Position numbers and translations under genes: made by a program. Source: DASRPD01 sp035646535 (GTDB lineage: Bacteria > Actinomycetota > Acidimicrobiia > IMCC26256 > JANYLB01). Taken from it: DNA of 63,622 nt. This document shows positions 14,961-23,895 of the stretch, one piece after another (position 1 is the first letter of the stretch; each line of letters opens with the position of its first letter). Under the pieces are notes generated by a model. It had not been told where the DNA came from, made no database searches, and was given only the letters and a program-made list of their open reading frames with translations. The stretch spans positions 1 to 63,622 of the forward strand of contig DASRPD010000071.1 of NCBI GenBank assembly GCA_035646535.1, written 5' to 3'.

Positions 14961-17381
14961 TCAGGACGCCACCGTACCGCCCGGAACCTCGATCGTCGCC
15001 CGAGCACGGATGTCCCGAGAGGATGCGCCGATCCTGAGCTCATAGGTGCCCGCCGCGATGACCCAGCCGTCCCGCCAGTGGGCGAACGCCCGCGGGCCGA
15101 GCTCGAAGCTCACCGTGCGCGTCTCGCCGGACTCGAGCCGCACCTTCTCGAACGCTCGCAGCTCCTGGTCCGGGAGGCCGGTCGGAGCCGCGACCTCGTG
15201 GACGTAGCACTGCACGACCGCAGCGCCGGGCCGGTCGCCGGTGTTGGTGACATCGACGAAGACGGTGGTGTCGCCGACCCGGGCGGGTCCGTACTCGAAG
15301 GTCGTGTAGCCGAGGCCGTGACCGAAGCAGAACCTCGGTTCGATCCCGCGCGTGTCGTAGCCGCGATAGCCCATGAGCAGGCCCTCGGCGTAGTGGACCC
15401 GGCCGTTCTCGCCCGGATAGGTCGCGTGGCTCGGGGTGTCATCGAGTCGCACCGGCAGCGTCGTCGGGAGCCGGCCTCCCGGCTCGACCGCGCCGAACAG
15501 CACGTCCGCCAGGGCGTGGCCCCACTCCTGGCCCGGCAAGCCGCAGACCAACACCGCCGGGACATCATCGGCCCAGTCCATCGAGATGGGGGCGGCGGCG
15601 TTCACGCACACGACGGTGCGCGGGTTCGCCGCCGCGACGGCGCGCACGAGCGCCGCCTGGTTCCGGGGGAGCTCGATGGACGTGCGGTCGTGGCCTTCGG
15701 ATTCCCAGTCGGCACCGGTGCCGACGACCACGATCGCGACGTCGGCCTCCGCAGCCTCGCCAACCGCGCGGTCGAACGCGTCGGGCGGCTCCGGCGGAGC
15801 CGCGCCGAGGGCGAAGCCGCCGAGCATGCTCGGGCCTGCGGAGGAGTACTCGATCGTGAGCGTGCGGGGTTCGCCGGCACGCAGCGGCACGGTCGCGGTC
15901 AGCTCGGGGCTGCCGAACCCGAAGAACGACTCGCCCCGTGGCCGATCGGTCCCGACGTCGAAGATGACCTCATCGTCGAGGAGCACCCGACACGGCCCGA
16001 CCGTGGTGAGGCCGAAGGTCCACTCACCCCCTTCGGTCGGGCGGAGCGTGCTCCGAGCGCGCGCCGAGTACCGGGAGCCGTCGAACTCGTCGGTCCAATG
16101 CCCCATCCAGACGAGCCGGCTGGTCGGCACCGATTCGGTCAGCGCGACCGGTCCGGTCCAGTCGGTCGTGGGGAAGTAGTCGACCGTGACGTCGCCATCG
16201 AGGGTCCGGTTGTCGAGTATCGGCACGGTTCGGTGGCTGGCGGGCCCGCGGGCGAGACCGACGGTCGTTGTCTCGTGCACGGCCTCGGTGATGCCATCGA
16301 GTGGGGTCACCGAGTAGTGCGGCGTCAGTGAGGCGCTCCCGCCGCCCATGATCCAGGCGACGTCGGCACCCGGGCCGACGAGAGCGATCCGCGACACCGT
16401 CGAACGGTCGATCGGCAGGACGGCGTTGCGATTCTGGAGCAGGACGAAGCCCGCGGCGGCGGCCTCGCGGGCGAGCGCCCGGTGGGTGGGGTCGTCCACG
16501 GCGCGAGCCGGGCCGGTCTCTTCGCCGTCGAGCGCGCCGGTGCGAGCCGAGGCGCGCAGCAGGTTGGCGGCCATGCCGAAAAGGGTCTCGGCGCCGACCT
16601 CGCCGACCTCGACCGCGGTGGCGAGTCGCGGCCCGAACCACTGCGGCGGCCCCGGCATCTCGAGGTCCAACCCGGCCTCGGCGGCCGCCGCGGTGGCGTG
16701 GGTTCCGAACCAGTCCGAGATGACGAAGCCGTCGAAGCCCCATTCGTCTCGCAGGACCGTCGTGAGGAGCCACGGGTGTTCGCTGCAGTACGTGCCGTTG
16801 AGCCGGTTGTACGCCGACATGACACCCCAGGCCCCGGCTTCGCGCACCGCCGCTTCGAACGGCACGAGGTAGAGCTCGCGCAGCACGGCTTCGTCGACCT
16901 CGGAGCTGATCGTCATGCGCTCGTGCTCGGAGTCGTTGGCGACGAAGTGCTTCACGGTCACGGCGACGCCCTCGCCTTGGGCGCCGCGCACGAACCCGAC
17001 GGCCAGCCGGGCGCTGAGGTGCGGGTCTTCGGAGTAGCACTCGAAGTTGCGCCCCGCGAGGGGGTGACGGTGGAGGTTTACGGTCGGTGCCAACAGCACG
17101 TGCGCGCCCTTGGTGCGCGCCTCCTGGGCGATGGCCCGACCCACGCGCTCTACCAATGCCGGGTCCCAGGTGGCGCCGAGCAGCGATCCGCAGGGGAAAC
17201 ACGCGGCGCCCAGGCCCGTCCAGCGCCCTCCTCGGGCTCCGTTGGGTCCGTCGGTGACTCGAAGCCCGGCGGCGCCGAGGCGGGCGATGCCGGGTGTGCT
17301 CCAGAGGTCGGCGCCCGTAACCGAAGCCGCCAGCTCCTCGGTCGTCGCGCCGGCCAAGATCTGTTCCAACCGGTCACTCAT
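14961..17381 (-). CDS. Glycoside hydrolase family 3 (beta-glucosidase type) with PA14 and fibronectin III-like domains
   Basis: An 806-residue GH3 enzyme without a signal peptide. The TIM-barrel domain carries VTVKHFVANDSEHERM and the nucleophile motif GFVISDWFGTHA (Asp near residue 223). The alpha/beta sandwich domain is interrupted at about 400-530 by a PA14 domain (STLRPTEGGEWTFGL, ESFFGFGSPEL). A fibronectin III-like domain ends the protein. Likely hydrolyses beta-linked glucosides or related oligosaccharides in the cytoplasm. Upstream of the ATG at 17381 lies ACCACC-C-GGTGGT, a possible sugar-regulator operator. Confidence 0.9.
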   Translation of the reverse strand: MSDRLEQILAGATTEELAASVTGADLWSTPGIARLGAAGLRVTDGPNGARGGRWTGLGAACFPCGSLLGATWDPALVERVGRAIAQEARTKGAHVLLAPTVNLHRHPLAGRNFECYSEDPHLSARLAVGFVRGAQGEGVAVTVKHFVANDSEHERMTISSEVDEAVLRELYLVPFEAAVREAGAWGVMSAYNRLNGTYCSEHPWLLTTVLRDEWGFDGFVISDWFGTHATAAAAEAGLDLEMPGPPQWFGPRLATAVEVGEVGAETLFGMAANLLRASARTGALDGEETGPARAVDDPTHRALAREAAAAGFVLLQNRNAVLPIDRSTVSRIALVGPGADVAWIMGGGSASLTPHYSVTPLDGITEAVHETTTVGLARGPASHRTVPILDNRTLDGDVTVDYFPTTDWTGPVALTESVPTSRLVWMGHWTDEFDGSRYSARARSTLRPTEGGEWTFGLTTVGPCRVLLDDEVIFDVGTDRPRGESFFGFGSPELTATVPLRAGEPRTLTIEYSSAGPSMLGGFALGAAPPEPPDAFDRAVGEAAEADVAIVVVGTGADWESEGHDRTSIELPRNQAALVRAVAAANPRTVVCVNAAAPISMDWADDVPAVLVCGLPGQEWGHALADVLFGAVEPGGRLPTTLPVRLDDTPSHATYPGENGRVHYAEGLLMGYRGYDTRGIEPRFCFGHGLGYTTFEYGPARVGDTTVFVDVTNTGDRPGAAVVQCYVHEVAAPTGLPDQELRAFEKVRLESGETRTVSFELGPRAFAHWRDGWVIAAGTYELRIGASSRDIRARATIEVPGGTVAS

Positions 17382-17393
17382 GTCGGGATTGGT

Positions 17394-17406
17394 ACCACCC
17401 GGTGGT
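17394..17406. promoter_or_regulatory. Inverted repeat upstream of the GH3 gene
   Basis: ACCACC-C-GGTGGT is a perfect 6-bp inverted repeat with a 1-nt centre, 13 nt before the GH3 start codon. Position and symmetry fit a LacI-type or other operator, but no regulator gene is adjacent. Confidence 0.35.
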
Positions 17407-17472
17407 CACTCTCGGCAGGTCCGCAGCCGTTCTGGCCCGTCCTCGGCAACGTCACCACCCCGTGGCGGTCGT

Positions 17473-17500
17473 CCTGGTGAAAACAGCCTGGTGAAAACAG
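17473..17500. repeat. Tandem 14-bp duplication
   Basis: CCTGGTGAAAACAG occurs twice in perfect tandem (17473-17486 and 17487-17500) between the GH3 start and the pckG stop. It is A-rich against the local background. No function is evident. Confidence 0.8.
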
Positions 17501-17519
17501 TGGTGCGCGTCGCCTGCGG

Positions 17520-19331
17520 CTAGCCGAGGCGAGCCTCGAGCGCGCTGAGCTCGTCCCACAGCGCGTCGGGGAGGCGGTCCTCGAAGATCTCGAAGTGCTT
17601 GCGCGTGCTCGCGACCTCGGTGCGCCATTCGTCGGCGTTCACGCGAGTCGCCGCCGCGATCTGTTCGGCCGACGCGTCGAGTCCGGACAGATCCAGCTCA
17701 CCGGCGGCCGGGACGGTCCCGATGGCGCTCTCTTGTCCCGGCACGCCGCCCTCGAGCCGGTCGACGACCCACGCCAACACCCGCGAGTTGTCGCCGAAGC
17801 CGGGCCAGAGGAACTTGCCGTCGGCATCCTTGCGGAACCAGTTCACGCCATAGATCCGAGGCAGCTTGGCCGGGTCGTGGCGGGTGCCGAGCGCGAACCA
17901 GTGGGCGAAGTAGTCGGCCATGTTGTAGCCGCAGAACGGCAGCATCGCGAACGGGTCGTGACGCAGCTCGCCCAGCCCGCCGGTGGCGGCGGCCGTCTTC
18001 TCCGAACCCATCGTGGAGCCGACGAACACGCCGTGGTTCCAGTCGCGTGCCTCGTACACCAGCGGCACCGTCGTCGCCCGGCGTCCACCGAACAGGAACG
18101 CCGAGATCGGCACGCCCTTGGGGTCTTCCCACTCGGGGGCGATGACCGGGCACTGCGACGCGGGCACACAGAACCGCGCGTTCGGGTGCGCCGCGGGCGA
18201 GTCCGACCCCGGGGTCCAGTCCTGGCGGCGCCAATCGGTCAGGTGCGCGGGCACGGGGCCGTCGATGTCCTCCCACCAGACGTCGCCGTCGTCGGTGAGC
18301 GCGGTGTTGGTGAACACCGTGTTCTTGTGGAGGGTATCCATCGCGTTGGGGTTGGTCGCGCGATTCGTGCCCGGCGCGACGCCGAAGAACCCGAACTCGG
18401 GGTTGATCGCGTAGAGGCGGCCGTCGTCGCCGAACTTCATCCAGGCGATGTCGTCGCCGATCGTCTCGGCCTTCCAGCCGGGAGCGGTGGGCACCAACAT
18501 CGCGAGGTTCGTCTTGCCGCAGGCGGACGGAAAGGCCGCGCCGATGTAGTGGACGCGGCCCGCAGGCGACGTGAGCTTCAAGATGAGCATGTGCTCGGCG
18601 AGCCACCCCTCGTCGCGGGCGATCACCGACGCGATCCGCAGCGCGAAGCACTTCTTGCCGAGGAGGGCGTTGCCGCCGTAGCCGGAGCCGTAGGACCAGA
18701 TCTCACGGGTCTCGGGGAAATGCACGATCCACTTGTCTTCGGCATTGCACGGCCACGCGACATCGGTCTCGCCGGCTGCGAGCGGCGCGCCGAGGGAGTG
18801 CATGCACGGCACGAACTCACCGTCGTCGCCGAGCACGTCCAGCGCCGCCTGGCCCATGCGGGTCATCGTGCGCATGCTCACGACCACGTACGGCGAGTCG
18901 GTGATCTCGACGCCGATGTACGAGAGGTTCGAGCCGAGTGGCCCCATGCTGAACGGGACGACGTACATGGTGCGGCCCGACATGGCGCCGGTGAAGAGCT
19001 CGCCGAGCTTCGTGCGCATCTCGGCCGGGTCTTTCCAGTTGTTGGTGGGCCCGGCATCGGCGGCGCTGGTCGAGCAGATGAAGGTGCGATCCTCGACCCG
19101 CGCGACGTCGCTCGGGTCCGATGCGGCCCAATACGAGTTGGGTCGGGCCTGGTCGTCGAGAGTCCGAAGGGTCCCGCTCCCGACCATCGTGGCGAAGAGC
19201 CCGTCGGCCTCGGCGTCTGATCCGTCGCACCAGTGGATCGACGCCGGCCGGCAGAGGTCGGCCATCTCCTCGACCCAGCGGATCAGGCGTTGATTGGCTG
19301 TGGGTGGCGCGATATCGACATTGGCCGTCAC
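17520..19331 (-). CDS. pckG: Phosphoenolpyruvate carboxykinase (GTP)
   Basis: A 603-residue GTP-dependent PEPCK that converts oxaloacetate and GTP to phosphoenolpyruvate, CO2 and GDP in gluconeogenesis. The substrate-binding region includes NWKDPAEMRTKLGELF and YVVPFSMGPLGSN, and the P-loop with reactive cysteine is FPSACGKTNLAML, followed by the kinase-2 block GDDIAWMKFGDDGRLYAINP. The guanine-binding region is in the C-terminal third. Length matches the family. GTG at 19331 follows GAAGGAG at good spacing; the frame remains open far upstream but that part lacks homology. Confidence 0.95.
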   Translation of the reverse strand: MTANVDIAPPTANQRLIRWVEEMADLCRPASIHWCDGSDAEADGLFATMVGSGTLRTLDDQARPNSYWAASDPSDVARVEDRTFICSTSAADAGPTNNWKDPAEMRTKLGELFTGAMSGRTMYVVPFSMGPLGSNLSYIGVEITDSPYVVVSMRTMTRMGQAALDVLGDDGEFVPCMHSLGAPLAAGETDVAWPCNAEDKWIVHFPETREIWSYGSGYGGNALLGKKCFALRIASVIARDEGWLAEHMLILKLTSPAGRVHYIGAAFPSACGKTNLAMLVPTAPGWKAETIGDDIAWMKFGDDGRLYAINPEFGFFGVAPGTNRATNPNAMDTLHKNTVFTNTALTDDGDVWWEDIDGPVPAHLTDWRRQDWTPGSDSPAAHPNARFCVPASQCPVIAPEWEDPKGVPISAFLFGGRRATTVPLVYEARDWNHGVFVGSTMGSEKTAAATGGLGELRHDPFAMLPFCGYNMADYFAHWFALGTRHDPAKLPRIYGVNWFRKDADGKFLWPGFGDNSRVLAWVVDRLEGGVPGQESAIGTVPAAGELDLSGLDASAEQIAAATRVNADEWRTEVASTRKHFEIFEDRLPDALWDELSALEARLG

Positions 19332-19528
19332 GGGTCTGTTGCTCCTTCGTTCTCCCCGCTGCCGGGTCGAGCCTCGACCGCGCGCCAGCGGCGAATTCGG
19401 TGCGTCGAGCGTAGCGGTGCCCCCCGCCCCGGCCCCAACTGGGTCCGCCGTGTCCCACGTTGGTGCGAATGGGCCACCCGGAGAGTGCACCATCGCCGCG
19501 TGGGCGCGCGGTGAGACGGCGCAGGCAG

Positions 19529-19756
19529 CTACACGTCGGCGGGCGGGAGCCCCATGTCGCGTTCGGCGCCGATACGCAGCCGGGTCGCAAGACCCGAGGT
19601 GTCGAGCTCGAAGTTGACTCGCTGGCCCTGGCGGAGCATCCGGAAGATGGAGCCCTCGAGCGCGTCTGCGGCGAGGGCGTAGTCGGCCCGGTCGGCGTCG
19701 GAGAGGACGACACCCTCTCGGGTCTGGGGATCGAAGGTGCGAACGACGCCCTGCAT
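19529..19756 (-). CDS. Cold-shock-domain-like small protein
   Basis: A 75-residue protein resembling a cold-shock OB fold: MQGVVRTFDPQTREGVVLSD, then LEGSIFRMLRQGQRVNFELD. The RNA-binding RNP1 (KGFGFI) and RNP2 (VFVH) aromatic residues are absent, replaced by REGVVLS and ADYALAA. It therefore probably does not bind single-stranded nucleic acid in the usual way. It starts 9 nt after the rpmB stop and is likely co-transcribed with it. Confidence 0.65.
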   Translation of the reverse strand: MQGVVRTFDPQTREGVVLSDADRADYALAADALEGSIFRMLRQGQRVNFELDTSGLATRLRIGAERDMGLPPADV

Positions 19757-19765
19757 GGAGCGGCC

Positions 19766-19954
19766 CTACGGCTTCTCGACCTTGCCCGCCTTCAGGCAGG
19801 CAGTACAGGCGTGGATGCGACGTGGGGTGCCGTTCACGACGGCGCGGACCCGTTGCACGTTCGGGTTCCAGCGCCGCTTGGTACGACGGTGTGAGTGGCT
19901 GAGGCGCATGCCGAAACGCGGGCCCTTGCCGCAGACGTCGCAGACGGATGCCAT
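19766..19954 (-). CDS. rpmB: Large ribosomal subunit protein bL28, zinc-binding form
   Basis: A 62-residue bL28. It has MASVCDVCGKGPRFGMRLSH and HACTACLKAGKVEKP, giving two CxxC pairs of the zinc-binding (C+) type. RRTKRRWNPNVQRVRAVVNG is the family core. The ATG at 19954 is preceded by GAAGAGG. The frame extends upstream but only this part is L28. Divergent from fakA, with a cold-shock-like gene downstream. Confidence 0.96.
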   Translation of the reverse strand: MASVCDVCGKGPRFGMRLSHSHRRTKRRWNPNVQRVRAVVNGTPRRIHACTACLKAGKVEKP

Positions 19955-20034
19955 CGAGAGACCTCTTCGAAGGACGAGATGGAGCAGGACAACCGGACCT
20001 GGCGACGCAGAACACGGGCCCCGGTGGACGAGTG

Positions 20035-20040
20035 ATCGTA
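20035..20040 (-). promoter_or_regulatory. -10-like box TACGAT for rpmB
   Basis: Minus-strand TACGAT predicts transcription from about 20028, giving a 74-nt leader to rpmB that contains a Shine-Dalgarno. Confidence 0.4.
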
Positions 20041-20071
20041 GCACTCGCTGCTCCGAGGACCCGAGCGCCAT

Positions 20072-20077
20072 TACGAT
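20072..20077 (+). promoter_or_regulatory. -10-like box TACGAT for fakA
   Basis: TACGAT begins 14 nt before the ATG at 20086. Confidence 0.4.
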
Positions 20078-20085
20078 TCCGGCCG

Positions 20086-21741
20086 ATGCCCACGCTCGAG
20101 CACCTCGCGGCGACCGATGTGCGCCAGGTCGTCATCCGATTCCGGGACGCCCTGCGCTCACACCAGGAGGAGTTGAACCGGCTCAACGTGTACCCGGTGC
20201 CCGACGGTGATACCGGAACCAACATGGCCCTCACCATGGAGGCCGTGGTCAGCGAGCTCGGCAGCGCCGACCGCATGCCGGAGGTGTGTCGGGCCGTCTC
20301 ACATGGCTCGCTCATGGGGGCGCGCGGAAACTCGGGCGTCATCCTCTCGCAGGTGCTGCGGGGCCTCGCCGACACGTTCTCACCCCTCGAGGTCGTCGGT
20401 ACGGCCGATATCGCGATCGGACTCCGCCGGGGCGCCGACGCGGCGTACGAAGCGGTGCTCCGCCCCGTCGAGGGCACGATCCTCACGGTCGTACGCGAAT
20501 CGGCCGAGGCGGCCGAGGCGTCTCGCGACGCGGGGGAGGTGGCGCTCGGCCGCGTCCTCGATCAGGTCGGCGCCGCCGCCGCCGCCGCCGTCGCCCACAC
20601 GCCCGACCTGTTGCCGGTGCTCAAGGAAGCGGGTGTCGTGGACGCGGGAGGTAAGGGGTTCACGTTGCTGGTCGACGCGCTGTTGGAGGTGGTCGCAGGT
20701 CGGCCCATCCCCGAACCCAGCGTCGTCGTGACGCCCCACGCCGTCGAAGCCCATCTCAGCGCCGAGCGCGGCTCGGACCTGCGCTATGAGGTCATGTACC
20801 TGCTCGACGCGGGTGACGCCACCATCCCGGGTCTCAAGGAGGCGTGGGGGGCGATCGGCGACTCGATCGTCGTGGTCGGTGGCGATGGCACCTGGAACTG
20901 CCACGTCCACACCGACGACATCGGCGCGGCGGTCGAGGCCGGCGTCGACGCGGGTCGTCCGTACAAGATCCGCGTGACCGACCTTCACGAGCAGGTGGAA
21001 CAGCTCGAGGAGGACGCGTGGATCGCCGAGCATGCGCCCGCCACGCCGGGCGGCAGCGTCCCGCCGACCGTGCCGATCGAGGATGTCATGACCGCGGTCG
21101 TCGCGGTGGGCGTGGGCGACGGGGTCAGGCGACTGTTGTCAAGTCTCGGCGTGCAACAGATCGTCGCCGGTGGTCAGTCACTCAACCCGTCGACCGCGCA
21201 GATCCTCGAAGCCGTCGAGGCATGTCGCGCCGACGCGGTGATCGTGCTGCCGAACAACAACAACATCGTGCCCGTCGCCAGCAAGGTCGCCGACCTCACC
21301 GATCGCCGGATCGCGGTGGTGCCAACCCGAGCGATCATCGAGGGTCTCGCCGCGCTCGTCGCCTATGACCCCGATGCGTCGATCGACGTCAACGTCGAAT
21401 CCATGAAGGAGGCCGTCGACCGGGTGCGGTGTGGCGCGGTCGCTCAGGCCGTGCGTGACAGCGTCGCCGAGTGCGGCCGCATCAGCGCCGGCGACTGGCT
21501 CGCGGTTGGAGACGACGGCATCCAGGCGGCGCGAAAGTCCCCGTTCGACGCGGCCCGGTCCTTGCTCGAGTACCTCATTGACGACGAGCGTGAGCTGGTC
21601 ACCCTCATCGTCGGCGCCGACGCACCTCCCGCAGAGACCGCCCACATCCGGGAGTACCTCGCGGACTCCTTCCCCGAGCTCGAGATCGAGGTCCACCAGG
21701 GTGACCAGCCGCTGTACCCGTACCTGATCGGTGTGGAGTAG
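20086..21741 (+). CDS. fakA: DAK2 domain fatty-acid kinase catalytic subunit-like protein
   Basis: A 551-residue protein of the FakA/YloV family. The N-terminal DAK2 (DhaL) nucleotide-binding domain has NVYPVPDGDTGTNMALTMEA with the Mg-ATP-binding Asp residues and HGSLMGARGNSGVILSQ. The middle and C-terminal parts form the FakB-interacting DAK1-like domains (VLPNNNNIVPVASKVADL). In Firmicutes FakA phosphorylates FakB-bound fatty acid to acyl-phosphate for PlsX/PlsY; here PlsX is encoded 7 kb away. No fakB is in the window. Start ATG at 20086 is supported by DAK2 homology. rpmB-fakA-recG is a conserved neighbourhood. Confidence 0.88.
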   Translation: MPTLEHLAATDVRQVVIRFRDALRSHQEELNRLNVYPVPDGDTGTNMALTMEAVVSELGSADRMPEVCRAVSHGSLMGARGNSGVILSQVLRGLADTFSPLEVVGTADIAIGLRRGADAAYEAVLRPVEGTILTVVRESAEAAEASRDAGEVALGRVLDQVGAAAAAAVAHTPDLLPVLKEAGVVDAGGKGFTLLVDALLEVVAGRPIPEPSVVVTPHAVEAHLSAERGSDLRYEVMYLLDAGDATIPGLKEAWGAIGDSIVVVGGDGTWNCHVHTDDIGAAVEAGVDAGRPYKIRVTDLHEQVEQLEEDAWIAEHAPATPGGSVPPTVPIEDVMTAVVAVGVGDGVRRLLSSLGVQQIVAGGQSLNPSTAQILEAVEACRADAVIVLPNNNNIVPVASKVADLTDRRIAVVPTRAIIEGLAALVAYDPDASIDVNVESMKEAVDRVRCGAVAQAVRDSVAECGRISAGDWLAVGDDGIQAARKSPFDAARSLLEYLIDDERELVTLIVGADAPPAETAHIREYLADSFPELEIEVHQGDQPLYPYLIGVE

Positions 21742-21743
21742 CG

Positions 21744-23888
21744 ACGAGCCCGCTGACGCTGCGCGAAGTCGCCGCGATCCCCCTCTCGAGCATCGGTGTT
21801 GCGCCGAAGCTGCGCGACCGCCTCGAGCTCATGGGCGTCGAGACCGTGCTCGACGTGTTGGAGCGCTACCCGCGCCGCTATCTCGATCGGACCGCTCGGG
21901 CCGACATCGCCGAGCTTCGCGTCGGCGACGAAGCCACGGTGTTCGCGGAGGTGCGACGCATCTCGGCGCGACGGTCTCGCAAGGGGCGGGCGATCGTCGA
22001 GGCCACGGTGTACGACGGCACGTCGATGCTCACCGCGGTCTTCTTCAACCAGCCGTGGCGGGAGCGCCAGCTCCCGGAAGGAACCGAAGCCGCCTTCTTC
22101 GGCAAGCTCGACGAGTACCGAGGCAAGCCGCGTCTCATCAACCCGGTGGTCGATGTGCTGGGAAGGTTGGGCGAGAACACCGGAGCGGTGGTGCCGGTGT
22201 ACCCCCAGTCCGGCAAGGCGGACGTGTTCACCGCCCAGCTCCGCAAGGTCGCGGCCGCCGCGCTCGACGAGGTGCACAGCCGCGGCGGCCTGGCCGAACC
22301 GCTGGCCGAACCGGTGCGGCGCGAGCTGAAGCTCGTTTCGCGGGACTGGGCGATCCGCCAGGTGCACCGGCCCGACGATCTCGACTCGGCCCGGCGCGCC
22401 CAGCGCCGGCTGCGTTTCGACGAGTTCCTGCGTATGCAGGTCGGCCTCGTCGCGCGCAAGCGGGCCATCGAGTCGAGCCGGCTGGGCATCCGCCACGCCG
22501 TCGACGGTCAGCTCGTGGCCGAGTTCCACAAGGCGCTGGCCTTCCCCCTCACCGGCGACCAGCGCCGGGTGATCGACGAGATCACCGCCGATCTGGGCGC
22601 CGCCGCGCCGATGCACCGCCTGCTCCAGGGTGACGTCGGTTCGGGCAAGACCGTCGTGGCCCTCAGCGCGCTCCTCACCGCGGTGCAGGGCGGCTACCAG
22701 GGTGCGTTCATGGCCCCGACCGAGGTCCTCGCCGAGCAGCACTACCTGTCGAGCCGCACGATGCTGGACGGTCTCAGCGTCGACGCACCGGGAACGCTCA
22801 CCGGTGACCGCCCGATCACCGTCCGGCTCCTCACCAACCGCACGCCGGCCGCGCAACGTCGAACGATGGCCGCCGAGCTGGAAGCGGGGGAGTGCGACAT
22901 CGTGATCGGCACGCACGCTCTCATCTACGCCGACACGCCCATCCCGAACCTCGGCGTCGTCGTCATCGATGAGCAGCACCGGTTCGGTGTGGAGCAACGG
23001 GCGGTGCTGCGCGACCGCGCGGCCGAGAGCGCGGCGGTGCCCGACGTGTTGGTCATGACCGCCACGCCGATTCCCCGTACCGCCGCCTTCCTCATCTACG
23101 GCGATCTGGACAAGAGCGAGCTTCGGGAGATGCCCCCGGGGCGAACACCGGTGACGACTGCATGGGTTGGCACCGAACCGATGGCTCGCGAGGCCGCGTA
23201 CGCCACGCTGCGGGCCGAGGTGGCCGACGGCCGCCAGGCGTTCGTGGTCTGCCCGCTGGTCGAGGGCTCGCCGCGGGTCGAGGCCAAGGCCGCGACCGAA
23301 GAGCTGGATCGGCTCGCGGTCGAGGATCTCGCGGGGCTACGGCTCGGGCTGTTGCACGGGCAGATGAAGCCGGCCGACAAGGAGGCGGCGATGACGGCAT
23401 TTCGCGCCGGCGAGCTCGACGTGCTCGTTGCCACCACCGTGATCGAGGTCGGTGTCGACGTACCCAACGCGACCGTGATGATCGTCGACGGCGCGGACCG
23501 GTTCGGCCTGTCGCAGCTTCACCAGCTTCGCGGCCGGATCGGGCGGGGCGGGGGCCGTTCGTTCTGCTTCTTGTTCGGTGACCCGACCACTCCCGACGGT
23601 GAAGCCCGACTCCAAGCGATGGTGGACTCGACCGACGGGTTCCTGCTCGCCGAACGCGACCTCGAGATCCGGGGTGCCGGCGAGGTCTTCGGCGGCAAGC
23701 AGTCCGGCTTCGGTGACCTCAAGCTCGGCCGCCTTCCTCGTGATGCGGCCTACGTCGAATGGTCCCGCAGGATCGCCGAGGCCATCCTCGACGAGGATCC
23801 CGACCTGGTGCTCGCTCGGCACGTGCCGCTCCGCGAGGAGGTCCACGACCTCCTCGGTGAGGACGTCGAGTTCCTCTTCAAGAGCTGA
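21744..23888 (+). CDS. recG: ATP-dependent DNA helicase RecG, probable ACG start
   Basis: RecG remodels stalled forks and Holliday junctions. The wedge/OB domain is N-terminal, Walker A LLQGDVGSGKTVVALSALLT near residue 293, the DEQH box VIDEQHRFGVEQR near 407, and VATTVIEVGVDVPNATVMIV plus QLHQLRGRIGRGG in helicase lobe 2. Homology (PLTLREVAAIPLSSIGVAP) extends well before the first ATG at 21831, but no ATG, GTG or TTG exists in frame back to the stop at 21702-21704. ACG at 21744 has GGAG at 21735-21738 with 5-nt spacing, giving 714 residues; CTG at 21753 is an alternative. Confidence 0.9.
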   Translation, partial: TSPLTLREVAAIPLSSIGVAPKLRDRLELMGVETVLDVLERYPRRYLDRTARADIAELRVGDEATVFAEVRRISARRSRKGRAIVEATVYDGTSMLTAVFFNQPWRERQLPEGTEAAFFGKLDEYRGKPRLINPVVDVLGRLGENTGAVVPVYPQSGKADVFTAQLRKVAAAALDEVHSRGGLAEPLAEPVRRELKLVSRDWAIRQVHRPDDLDSARRAQRRLRFDEFLRMQVGLVARKRAIESSRLGIRHAVDGQLVAEFHKALAFPLTGDQRRVIDEITADLGAAAPMHRLLQGDVGSGKTVVALSALLTAVQGGYQGAFMAPTEVLAEQHYLSSRTMLDGLSVDAPGTLTGDRPITVRLLTNRTPAAQRRTMAAELEAGECDIVIGTHALIYADTPIPNLGVVVIDEQHRFGVEQRAVLRDRAAESAAVPDVLVMTATPIPRTAAFLIYGDLDKSELREMPPGRTPVTTAWVGTEPMAREAAYATLRAEVADGRQAFVVCPLVEGSPRVEAKAATEELDRLAVEDLAGLRLGLLHGQMKPADKEAAMTAFRAGELDVLVATTVIEVGVDVPNATVMIVDGADRFGLSQLHQLRGRIGRGGGRSFCFLFGDPTTPDGEARLQAMVDSTDGFLLAERDLEIRGAGEVFGGKQSGFGDLKLGRLPRDAAYVEWSRRIAEAILDEDPDLVLARHVPLREEVHDLLGEDVEFLFKS

Positions 23889-23895
23889 GTACACG

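Noticed and set aside
19332..20486. Upstream extension of the pckG frame
   Set aside because: No PEPCK similarity before the GTG at 19331, and it overlaps rpmB and fakA.
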